From Actinomycetota bacterium (GTDB taxonomy: Bacteria; Actinomycetota; Acidimicrobiia; Acidimicrobiales; Ilumatobacteraceae): 15,397 nt of DNA. The translations under genes were made by a program, and so were the position numbers. Location: positions 1-15,397 of the forward strand of contig WLSJ01000027.1 of the NCBI GenBank assembly GCA_009705865.1. Reading direction: 5' to 3'. Position 1 is the stretch's first letter; each line of letters starts with the position of its first letter. The notes beneath the pieces are model-generated. The model saw only the letters and a program-made list of their open reading frames with translations. It was not told the origin of the DNA and searched no databases. Below, one piece after another: positions 7,456 to 13,357 of the stretch.

Positions 7456-7461
7456 TATCGT
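7456..7461 (+). promoter_or_regulatory. -10 box (TATCGT) of leaderless DUF3499-like gene
   Basis: TATCGT is followed by seven bases and then GTG 7469. The spacing puts the transcription start at the start codon, and there is no Shine-Dalgarno before the GTG. Confidence 0.6.
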
Positions 7462-7468
7462 TCGCACT

Positions 7469-7909
7469 GTGCGTAAGTTATGTGAAAGACCCGGATGTGC
7501 CGGTCTTGCAGAGGTGTCCTATGGCATCGACAAAGCACAACTCTTGGTGTGGGTAGACAATCGAGCAGTTCCAGAACGTGAGCTTGCAGGACGTTTATGT
7601 CGCCGGCACGCCAATGCGCTGAGTGTTCCTCGTGGCTGGACCATTGATGATCGCCGTGATGCAGTTCCGAAATTGTTTCGCGTCGCTGATGAGCCAGAGA
7701 AGCAGCCTGTTGCTCGCAAGAAGCGTGAAAGCGCAAAGAAGCCTGAAAGAGAACGACCATCGCTCTTTGAAGGAAATCCAGACCCAGACGAAACACAAGC
7801 AATTCCTTGGTCTCCGCGGTTAGCAAAAACTGTCTCTTCTGATGATGACCAACCAGTGTTTGGGCGACTTCTTGGTCGCGCCTTTGGTTACGAACCCAAA
7901 GACGAATAG
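7469..7909 (+). CDS. DUF3499-like small zinc-binding protein
   Basis: This 146-residue protein has an N-terminal domain resembling DUF3499, a family found in Actinobacteria. Cys5 and Cys10 (LCERPGC) pair with Cys44 and His47 (LCRRHA), a plausible zinc site, followed by the block LSVPRGW (51-57) that I associate with this family. Residues about 75-146 are charged, Lys/Glu/Asp/Pro-rich and probably disordered, ending in a short conserved-looking FGRLLGRAFGYEP segment. The biochemical role of DUF3499 is not known to me. The GTG start is supported by the -10 box seven bases upstream. It ends four bases before the SRPBCC gene, so the two probably form one transcript. Confidence 0.78.
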   Translation: MRKLCERPGCAGLAEVSYGIDKAQLLVWVDNRAVPERELAGRLCRRHANALSVPRGWTIDDRRDAVPKLFRVADEPEKQPVARKKRESAKKPERERPSLFEGNPDPDETQAIPWSPRLAKTVSSDDDQPVFGRLLGRAFGYEPKDE

Positions 7910-7913
7910 AACT

Positions 7914-8339
7914 ATGCGTTATTCATCAACAGTGCAACTGTCGGTCGGCCCTGCAGTCGTGTATCCATTCGTGTTCAACCTTTCTCGATATGTCGAATGG
8001 ATGCCTATGGTGCATGGAGTCGAAGAAGTTAGTGATGACGTGTGGGTTGTCGAATTGCGGGCCAAGGTTGGGGTGTTTGCCAGATCGAAACGTTTACGCA
8101 TGAGACGAACAGTGACATCGCCAAGCATGCTTGTATTTGAACGTGATGAAGTAGATGGTCGCAAGCATTCGCCATGGGTGATGACAGTGTTGGTGACACC
8201 TACAGAATCCGGAAGCGCAGTGACCATTGATTTGTCGTATGGCGGAACGCTATGGACCGCCGGCGTATTAGATCGGGTACTGGCGTCACAAGTAGAGGCG
8301 GGCAAAGCCGCACTAGCGCGTGTGGCTTACGGGGCGTAA
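7914..8339 (+). CDS. SRPBCC-fold (polyketide cyclase/dehydrase-like) protein
   Basis: This 141-residue protein begins MRYSSTVQLSVGPAVVYPFVFNLSRYVEWMPMV, the usual opening of START/SRPBCC proteins, in which a beta strand and short helices lead to the helix-grip hydrophobic cavity. It then shows a strand pattern (VWVVELRAKVGVF, MLVFERDEVDG, WVMTVLVTPTESGSAVTIDLSYGG) and a long C-terminal helix (LDRVLASQVEAGKAALARV). The ligand is unknown. I chose ATG 7914 because the longer frame from 7842 adds 24 residues that overlap the DUF3499 gene and lie outside the fold. The stop overlaps the stop of the convergent ABC gene by 13 bp. Confidence 0.75.
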   Translation: MRYSSTVQLSVGPAVVYPFVFNLSRYVEWMPMVHGVEEVSDDVWVVELRAKVGVFARSKRLRMRRTVTSPSMLVFERDEVDGRKHSPWVMTVLVTPTESGSAVTIDLSYGGTLWTAGVLDRVLASQVEAGKAALARVAYGA

Positions 8340-9130
8340 GCCGAGTATCTGCCGTTGGCCCGCTGTTCAAGGGTCAGAGTTGTACCGAAGCAGGCAGTGA
8401 GTGATTCTGAACTCAACGTTTCACGCAATGGACCAGCTGCAACAATTTTCCCATCTCTCATAAGAGCGCAATGTGTTGTACTGAGTGGAATTTCATCAAC
8501 ATGATGAGTAACAACAACCGATGGCAGCAGTGGATTGTTGTTTGAAAAAGAGTGCAATAACTGAATCAAATTTTCTCTACCGCCGAGGTCTAAGCGAGCA
8601 GTCGGTTCGTCAAGGAGCAAAGCAATTGGGTTTGTCATTAATGCTCGGGCAAGAAGTACTCGCTGTTGTTCTCCCGACGATAATGAACCAAGTTCGCGTT
8701 CTGCACACCACGCAACATCAAGACGTGTAAGACACTCGATTGCATTGTGTCTGTCTTCGTCTGTATACGAATGCCACCATGTTTCAAGCGCTCCATACTT
8801 AGCCGACATCACTACTTGTGTCGCAGTCAGGACTGGGCGTATTTCTGCTGCAAGAGATGCCGACATGTACGCAATACGAGGCCGAATGGGTCGGATATCA
8901 AAAGTTCCCAGTTCTTGTCCCTGGACTAAGAATTTCCCTGATGAAGGATGAAGATACAACGCCAGAACTCGCAGCAAAGTGGTCTTACCGCTACCATTCG
9001 GCCCAAGAATGACCCACCGATCAGTTGAGTGAACAGTCAGAGAAGCCGAATCAAGAATGGTTCGCCCATCTCGGACGATAGAAACGTCGGTCGTTTGTAG
9101 AACTGGAAAATTCTTGATGTCGTTCGGCAC
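8327..9130 (-). CDS. ABC-type ATP-binding protein without an adjacent permease
   Basis: This is a single ABC nucleotide-binding domain, 267 aa from GTG 9130. Walker A GPNGSGKT is at 43-50, signature LSSGEQQR at 150-157, Walker B IALLLDEP at 169-176 and switch His209 in VVTHH. The Q-loop position reads RIAYMSASLAAEI (85-97), with Met-Ser where a glutamine is usual, resembling ModF-like or other ATPases of this kind. No membrane subunit or binding protein lies nearby, so it may pair with a permease elsewhere or act as a soluble ATPase. Three Cys-containing extensions upstream of GTG 9130 are ignored because they overlap the divergent gene. The start is supported by TACCGT six bases upstream. 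I cannot assign a substrate. Confidence 0.85.
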   Translation of the reverse strand: MPNDIKNFPVLQTTDVSIVRDGRTILDSASLTVHSTDRWVILGPNGSGKTTLLRVLALYLHPSSGKFLVQGQELGTFDIRPIRPRIAYMSASLAAEIRPVLTATQVVMSAKYGALETWWHSYTDEDRHNAIECLTRLDVAWCAERELGSLSSGEQQRVLLARALMTNPIALLLDEPTARLDLGGRENLIQLLHSFSNNNPLLPSVVVTHHVDEIPLSTTHCALMRDGKIVAAGPLRETLSSESLTACFGTTLTLEQRANGRYSAYAP

Positions 9131-9136
9131 GAATAC

Positions 9137-9142
9137 ACGGTA
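9137..9142 (-). promoter_or_regulatory. -10 box (TACCGT) of leaderless ABC ATPase gene
   Basis: On the minus strand TACCGT is followed by six bases and GTG 9130, the leaderless spacing. Its TA step is shared with a weaker plus-strand TATCTG (9141-9146) that could serve the divergent phosphotransferase gene. Confidence 0.55.
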
Positions 9143-9164
9143 TCTGGCGTGGCAGAGTAGAGGA

Positions 9165-10118
9165 ATGGCAAAGGGGACCAACACTGAATTGCAACAGGGT
9201 CTTGCCGCCGTTATGGAGACAGAGTCCATTACGGATTTGCAGCGACTGTCGGGTGGCGCCTCTCGCGAGACGTGGAGATTCAAGGCCGGCAACTCTGATT
9301 ATGTCCTTCAGCGGGTCCGTGCCGGAACTGTTGGAGGCTTTCAAGTAGAGCCGCGAGTGTTGGCAGTTGCTCACGAAGCCGGCGTTCCTGTTCCTGAGTT
9401 AGTGATTGATGGCGCCAACCGCACGGAACTCGGAGTGCCGTTCATGATTGTTCGTGCAGTTGAAGGTGAAACGATCGCCAGAAAAATTTTGCGTGACGAT
9501 GAGTATTCCCGCGCTCGCGGAGCACTCACAACGCAGTTGGGCATCGCTGCAGCACGACTGCACCAGGTAGATCCCGCTCGTGTGCCGGGCTTGGTAGAAG
9601 ATGATCAAGTGAATCGCTACACCACCATCTTGCAAGATCTGGGTGAACCTCATCCGGTGTTTGAAGCTGCGCTTCGATGGTTAGAACGTAATCGCCCTGA
9701 TTCTGCAATGTCGTGCATTGTTCATGGTGACTACAGGCTGGGCAACATGATGGTGAATAGCGATGGGCTTGCTGCTGTCCTTGATTGGGAAATTGCGCAC
9801 ATTGGTGACCCAATGGAAGACCTTGGCTGGCTCTGTGTTCGCGCTTGGCGCTTTGGTGGTGCGTTTCCTGCAGCTGGCGTTGGCACCTATGACGAACTGT
9901 TAGATGCATACGCATCGGTTACTGGCGTTCGACCAGACCCAGATGTTCTTCGTTGGTGGGAAATTTTAGGAACAATGAAGTGGGGAATTATCTGCATCTC
10001 GCAAGCAGCGACTCATCTCACTGGCATTGTTCGCAGTCATGAATTGGCAGCAATTGGTCGACGCGTCTGTGAAAACGAATACGACCTGATTGATCTTTTA
10101 TCGAAAGGTCCACAATGA
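9165..10118 (+). CDS. Phosphotransferase family protein, ACAD10/11-type kinase-like
   Basis: This 317-residue protein has the aminoglycoside phosphotransferase/choline kinase fold. LSGGASRETWRF (28-39) forms the nucleotide loop, HGDYRLGN (187-194) is the catalytic loop with Asp189 and Asn194, and DWE (207-209) is the metal-binding DFG-like motif, followed by HIGDPMEDLGWL. The extended form of these last motifs is typical of the subgroup related to the kinase-like domain of ACAD10/11, often linked to acyl-CoA metabolism rather than to antibiotic resistance. ATG 9165 is preceded by AGAGGA with almost no spacer. The longer frame from 9057 runs through the divergent ABC gene and is rejected. Its stop overlaps the next gene's start by 4 bp (ATGA), indicating coupled translation. 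The substrate is unknown. Confidence 0.85.
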   Translation: MAKGTNTELQQGLAAVMETESITDLQRLSGGASRETWRFKAGNSDYVLQRVRAGTVGGFQVEPRVLAVAHEAGVPVPELVIDGANRTELGVPFMIVRAVEGETIARKILRDDEYSRARGALTTQLGIAAARLHQVDPARVPGLVEDDQVNRYTTILQDLGEPHPVFEAALRWLERNRPDSAMSCIVHGDYRLGNMMVNSDGLAAVLDWEIAHIGDPMEDLGWLCVRAWRFGGAFPAAGVGTYDELLDAYASVTGVRPDPDVLRWWEILGTMKWGIICISQAATHLTGIVRSHELAAIGRRVCENEYDLIDLLSKGPQ

Positions 10119-10456
10119 CAGCCCCTCATGACAGGCCGACAGCCGCAGAACTGCTTGAAGCGCTTCGAGAATGGATGGAACAAGACTTGTTCCCAGGTGT
10201 TGAAGGACGCCTTCAGTTTCATACTCGTGTTGCTATCAACATGGTTGACATCGTTGCTCGTGAATTAGAACTTGGCCCAGATCAGGTTGTGCGACATGAC
10301 CAAGTCTTGGCTTCATTCGGCATGAAAGATGATGCAGAGTTGGCCGCAGCAATTCGTGCAGGAACTTTTGATGAAGAACTGCCTTCGGTCATGACTCGGT
10401 TGCTTCCGGTCGTTGAAGACAAATTACGAGTTGCTAATCCTCGTTATTTGCGCTGA
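10115..10456 (+). CDS. DUF6285-like protein
   Basis: This 113-residue, mainly helical protein contains RPTAAELLEALREW near the N-terminus, LEGRLQFHTRVAINMVDIVARELELGP-type sequence in the middle and a terminal DKLRVANPRYL. These match my memory of DUF6285, a domain commonly encoded beside ACAD11-like phosphotransferases and acyl-CoA dehydrogenases. It overlaps the upstream phosphotransferase by ATGA, which supports a shared function, perhaps as its partner. No catalytic residues can be named. The 3' end overlaps the convergent rlmN stop by 13 bp. Confidence 0.75.
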   Translation: MTAPHDRPTAAELLEALREWMEQDLFPGVEGRLQFHTRVAINMVDIVARELELGPDQVVRHDQVLASFGMKDDAELAAAIRAGTFDEELPSVMTRLLPVVEDKLRVANPRYLR

Positions 10457-11499
10457 TTGCGCGACGCATTCAACGTGACTGGCTGACCAGCTGCTAATTG
10501 TCCACACGCAGCAGCAATTTCGGTGCCGCGATTTTGTCGCGTGGTTGCATTGACTCCAAGGTCGCGTAGAAGTCGTTGAAACGCTGCAACTCGACCAGGA
10601 GAACTTCCGACTGTTGGCCACCCCGGAGTGGGGTTGAGAGGAATGAGGTTGACGTGAGCTGCAGGCGAGAGTTGCAGACATAATTCTGCAAGTTCACGTG
10701 CATCTCGATCAGTGTCGTTCACTGCATCAATGAGCGCCCATTCAAAAGTGATGCGGCGGCCCTTTGTGAAGAGATATTCGCGACATGTTTCCATCAGCAT
10801 CTTCAATGGATAACGCTCATTGATAGGCACAAGTTCTGTGCGTAGTTGGTCACGCGCAGCATGCAGCGACACTGCAAGATTTACAGGCAGAGGACGAGCT
10901 GTTAGCGCTTTGATGCCGGGGACAATGCCGACTGTAGAGATGGTGAGATGGCGGGCAGAAATTCCGATGTCTCCGTGAATTCGTTCAATAGCTGCCCACA
11001 CGTTTGGTTCGTTAGCCAAAGGTTCACCCATGCCCATGAACACGATGTTGTCAATGCGACGGTTCTTTGTGGCTGCTTCGCGCGCGCTGCGCACTACTTG
11101 CTCGACAATTTCACCTGGGGAGAGTTGGCGATTAAAACCCGCTTGACCTGTTGCGCAGAAACCACACGCCATTGCGCAACCAGCTTGTGTGCTGACACAT
11201 ACTGTGGCGCGTTCGTCGTAATACATAAGTACTGTTTCGATTGGATGGTTGCCTTCGAGGAGGTGCCACAGAAACTTGATGGTGTCGCCATTTTCTGATG
11301 TCTCACGGCGAATCTCAATCAGACCTTCTGGTAATTCAGAATCAAGCTTTGCACGCAATGCAGCAGGAAGAGTCTGGATCTCTGACGGTTTCTTAAATTG
11401 CGTGTACATGCCAGACCACAGTTGGTCAAGTCGGTAGGACGCTTCGCCTTCAAGAATTGTTGCAATTTCGTCGCGGGTGGGATCGTAGAGAGTTGTCAT
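10444..11499 (-). CDS. rlmN: 23S rRNA (adenine(2503)-C2)-methyltransferase / tRNA A37 methyltransferase
   Basis: RlmN is a radical SAM enzyme that methylates C2 of A2503 in 23S rRNA and of A37 in some tRNAs. The 351-residue product has the SAM [4Fe-4S] cluster motif Cys108-x3-Cys112-x2-Cys115 in GCAMACGFCATG, preceded by Cys101 in CVSTQ. MGMGEP (155-160) is a SAM-binding loop, NLAVSLHA sits near 207-214, and the C-terminal RGTEIAAACGQL holds Cys332. Cys101 and Cys332 correspond to the catalytic pair Cys118/Cys355 of the E. coli enzyme, so the protein should be active. The ATG lies three bases after the mshD stop with no strong Shine-Dalgarno, so it is probably translated by coupling in an mshD-rlmN operon. 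Confidence 0.96.
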   Translation of the reverse strand: MTTLYDPTRDEIATILEGEASYRLDQLWSGMYTQFKKPSEIQTLPAALRAKLDSELPEGLIEIRRETSENGDTIKFLWHLLEGNHPIETVLMYYDERATVCVSTQAGCAMACGFCATGQAGFNRQLSPGEIVEQVVRSAREAATKNRRIDNIVFMGMGEPLANEPNVWAAIERIHGDIGISARHLTISTVGIVPGIKALTARPLPVNLAVSLHAARDQLRTELVPINERYPLKMLMETCREYLFTKGRRITFEWALIDAVNDTDRDARELAELCLQLSPAAHVNLIPLNPTPGWPTVGSSPGRVAAFQRLLRDLGVNATTRQNRGTEIAAACGQLAAGQPVTLNASRNQRK

Positions 11500-11502
11500 T
11501 TG

Positions 11503-12426
11503 TTACTTTGCTGCCACGTCGCCCACAAAGGCGAGTTCACGGTGATGAGGGGTAAATCCGAGCGAAGTGTATACAGACATTGCGGGGGCATTGTCTGCGT
11601 CGACATACAACATTGCAAGCGGAAGATTTTGTTGAGACAAATGAGCTAGTCCTGCAATCGTCATTCGTTTACCGAGACCTGTACCTAGATAGGCCGGGTC
11701 AACGGCGATCACGTAGATCTCTCCCATTGGAGGCTCGGTGTCTGGGTGCACTTTGGTCCAGCAGAATGCCGCAAGAGTGTCGTTGTCCCAATTCATCAAG
11801 AATCCCTTGGGGTCAAACCAATCTTCTGATTGTCGAGCAGCGATGACATCTCGCGTCCATCCACCTTGTTCTGGATGAGCGCCAAAGGCCGCATTGTTGA
11901 CAGTCAGCCAGGCATCTTCGTCGACTCCCACGCGAAAGGGAGTCGTTGTGAAATCAGTGACGATGGCAAGTTGCTCATCACTGAGGGGAAGAGACCTGCG
12001 CATCTGTACTAAGTGGCGTCCAGCCTCAAGTCCGGCATCGTGGGCAAGTTGACGGTGAATGTTGTTTGGTTCAAACACCCACCAGTGCACATGGCCGCCA
12101 CCTTCTTGAGCCACGATGTCAAGAGCGGCGGTAATGAGGTCTGGAGCAATTTCCATCGAGTCGTATCTGTGGTGCGGGTGCACGATGAGATCTAACGACC
12201 ATGATTCGTTTCCGCGAGAAATTTGGCAATATCCGACAATGTGATGGTGATCGGTGTCGCGAACGATGACTCCTGCGAAACCTTTGCGGCCACCTTCACG
12301 TAAATCAAGCCAGAGGTGGTCGTTCAGAGGTCGCACGCCGTCTGCACGCCAGGTGGCATTGATGAGTGCAGAGACCTCGTCAATGGCTGACGGGTCCATC
12401 TGTCTCTTGATTTCGAGTGAACGCAC
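11503..12426 (-). CDS. mshD: Mycothiol synthase (mycothiol acetyltransferase)
   Basis: MshD acetylates the cysteinyl amine of Cys-GlcN-Ins with acetyl-CoA, the last step of mycothiol synthesis. The product is 307 aa from GTG 12426, close to the usual length of about 300, with tandem GNAT domains. The C-terminal domain carries the MshD hallmarks NNAAFGAHPEQGGW (177-190), DWFDP (202-206), CWTKVHP (222-228), GEIYVIAVDP with the acetyl-CoA loop YLGTGLGK (235-253) and LYVDADN...YTSLGF (273-291). In the N-terminal domain the matching loop reads VHPHHRYDSMEIA and lacks the glycine-rich signature, so acetyl-CoA binding there is doubtful. The GTG start is supported by a TACCCT -10 box seven bases upstream; the longer frame would run into nth. 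Mycothiol is essentially confined to Actinobacteria. Confidence 0.94.
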   Translation of the reverse strand: MRSLEIKRQMDPSAIDEVSALINATWRADGVRPLNDHLWLDLREGGRKGFAGVIVRDTDHHHIVGYCQISRGNESWSLDLIVHPHHRYDSMEIAPDLITAALDIVAQEGGGHVHWWVFEPNNIHRQLAHDAGLEAGRHLVQMRRSLPLSDEQLAIVTDFTTTPFRVGVDEDAWLTVNNAAFGAHPEQGGWTRDVIAARQSEDWFDPKGFLMNWDNDTLAAFCWTKVHPDTEPPMGEIYVIAVDPAYLGTGLGKRMTIAGLAHLSQQNLPLAMLYVDADNAPAMSVYTSLGFTPHHRELAFVGDVAAK

Positions 12427-12433
12427 GCGTGTC

Positions 12434-12439
12434 AGGGTA
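12434..12439 (-). promoter_or_regulatory. -10 box (TACCCT) of leaderless mshD
   Basis: Read on the minus strand, TACCCT is followed by seven bases and the mshD GTG at 12426. It shares two base pairs with the -10 box of nth on the other strand, around the palindrome GGTACC (12436-12441). Confidence 0.6.
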
Positions 12440-12443
12440 CCTT
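12438..12443 (+). promoter_or_regulatory. -10 box (TACCTT) of leaderless nth
   Basis: TACCTT is followed by exactly six bases and ATG 12450. The whole mshD-nth intergenic region is 23 bp, leaving no room for a leader with a Shine-Dalgarno. Confidence 0.6.
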
Positions 12444-12449
12444 TTGCCC

Positions 12450-13112
12450 ATGGGAAAGCCGAGAACGCCTGCTGGCCGTGCAAAAGAAATAGCAAGTCGA
12501 CTTGAGGTTTTGTACCCAAAAGCCGAATGTGAGCTGACTCATTCGAACGCTTATGAACTGCTGGCAGCAACAATCTTGTCCGCCCAGTGCACCGACGTAC
12601 GGGTCAATATGGTCACCCCGGCACTATTTGCCAAATATCCAACTCCGTTGTCATTGGCTGAAGCCAACCCAACAGAGCTTGAAACAATTATTCGGTCAAC
12701 CGGCTTTTATCAGAGCAAGGCAAAAAATCTCATCGGGATGGGCCGCAATGTTGTCGACAGGTTCGACGGAGTTATTCCTCATGAGATGGAAGACCTCGTG
12801 ACGCTTCCGGGAGTCGGACGAAAGACTGCAAATGTTCTGCGAAGTGTCGTATTCGATCTGCCAGGCCTTGCAGTAGATACTCATGTTGGTCGCTTGTCCC
12901 GTCGTCTTGGGCTTACAACTGAAGAAGATCCTGTCAAGGTTGAAAAAGTCCTCAACGCGTTTATCGAGCCTCCCGAGTGGGGACGATTTGGGTTGCGGCT
13001 TATCTTGCATGGACGCCGTGTGTGTGATGCAAAGAAGCCCAAATGTGGAATCTGTGAGTTAGAGGACATATGCCCAGCCACGCTCATGCCGTCGAAGTCA
13101 AAGCCGAAGTGA
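12450..13112 (+). CDS. nth: Endonuclease III (DNA glycosylase/AP lyase)
   Basis: Nth removes oxidised pyrimidines from DNA and cleaves the abasic site by beta-elimination in base excision repair. The 220-residue product has LLAATILSAQCTD at 37-49, the helix-hairpin-helix LPGVGRKTA at 119-127 with catalytic Lys125, Asp143 in VDTHV, and the C-terminal [4Fe-4S] ligands Cys192-x6-Cys199-x2-Cys202-x5-Cys208. All essential residues are present. ATG 12450 is chosen over the upstream frame from 12417 because the latter overlaps mshD coding sequence and lies before the -10 box. It is divergent from mshD and is followed 24 bp later by a small ORF with its own promoter. Confidence 0.96.
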   Translation: MGKPRTPAGRAKEIASRLEVLYPKAECELTHSNAYELLAATILSAQCTDVRVNMVTPALFAKYPTPLSLAEANPTELETIIRSTGFYQSKAKNLIGMGRNVVDRFDGVIPHEMEDLVTLPGVGRKTANVLRSVVFDLPGLAVDTHVGRLSRRLGLTTEEDPVKVEKVLNAFIEPPEWGRFGLRLILHGRRVCDAKKPKCGICELEDICPATLMPSKSKPK

Positions 13113-13123
13113 CAGCAGTCAAG

Positions 13124-13129
13124 TAGCGT
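13124..13129 (+). promoter_or_regulatory. -10 box (TAGCGT) of the small ORF
   Basis: TAGCGT is followed by seven bases and ATG 13137, the same leaderless geometry as in the neighbouring genes. This is one of the main reasons to regard the small ORF as real. Confidence 0.5.
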
Positions 13130-13136
13130 TTGAGCG

Positions 13137-13328
13137 ATGACAGCCACCATTTGTGCAGAACTGGGTGCAGCAGCTGATGCTGTGAACCGCTATAGAACTC
13201 GAGTTGCCGGACTAATCGAGAACATTGGTGCAAACCATGAAGACTTGGTCAGCGCTATGTACGAAGCAGAACGTGCTTTGTTGTCAGCAGAGCGCCTGTT
13301 AATCCGTGCAGAGAAAATTGCTCGGTAA
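13137..13328 (+). CDS. Small predicted helical protein, unknown function
   Basis: This 63-residue product is not a family I recognise. It is rich in Ala, Glu, Arg and Leu, with no proline, and its second half (about residues 33-63, HEDLVSAMYEAERALLSAER...) has a heptad-like spacing of Leu/Ala, so a helical hairpin or coiled coil is likely. It has no signal peptide or membrane segment. It occupies the gap between nth and hisC on the same strand, has its own TANNNT box seven bases before the ATG, and ends 29 bp before hisC. A function cannot be assigned. Confidence 0.6.
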   Translation: MTATICAELGAAADAVNRYRTRVAGLIENIGANHEDLVSAMYEAERALLSAERLLIRAEKIAR

Positions 13329-13345
13329 TTCTTGGTCGCGTTGAG

Positions 13346-13351
13346 TAAGTT
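13346..13351 (+). promoter_or_regulatory. -10 box (TAAGTT) of leaderless hisC
   Basis: TAAGTT is followed by six bases and GTG 13358, with no Shine-Dalgarno. It suggests that the his operon here begins at hisC rather than with hisD. Confidence 0.6.
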
Positions 13352-13357
13352 GCCCTA

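Noticed and set aside
7455..7826. 123-codon minus-strand open frame over the DUF3499-like gene
   Set aside because: The plus-strand frame has the zinc-site cysteines and a promoter at the right distance; the antisense frame has neither.
9131..9292. N-terminal extension of the ABC ATPase
   Set aside because: The extra 54 residues overlap the divergent phosphotransferase gene and precede the -10 box that fits GTG 9130.
9165..10118. Aminoglycoside resistance gene
   Set aside because: The fold is shared, but the motif context matches the ACAD10/11-type subgroup and the neighbour is DUF6285-like, not a resistance or mobile element.
12427..12573. N-terminal extension of mshD into nth
   Set aside because: MshD proteins begin near the chosen GTG; the added 49 residues are antisense to nth and unlike MshD.
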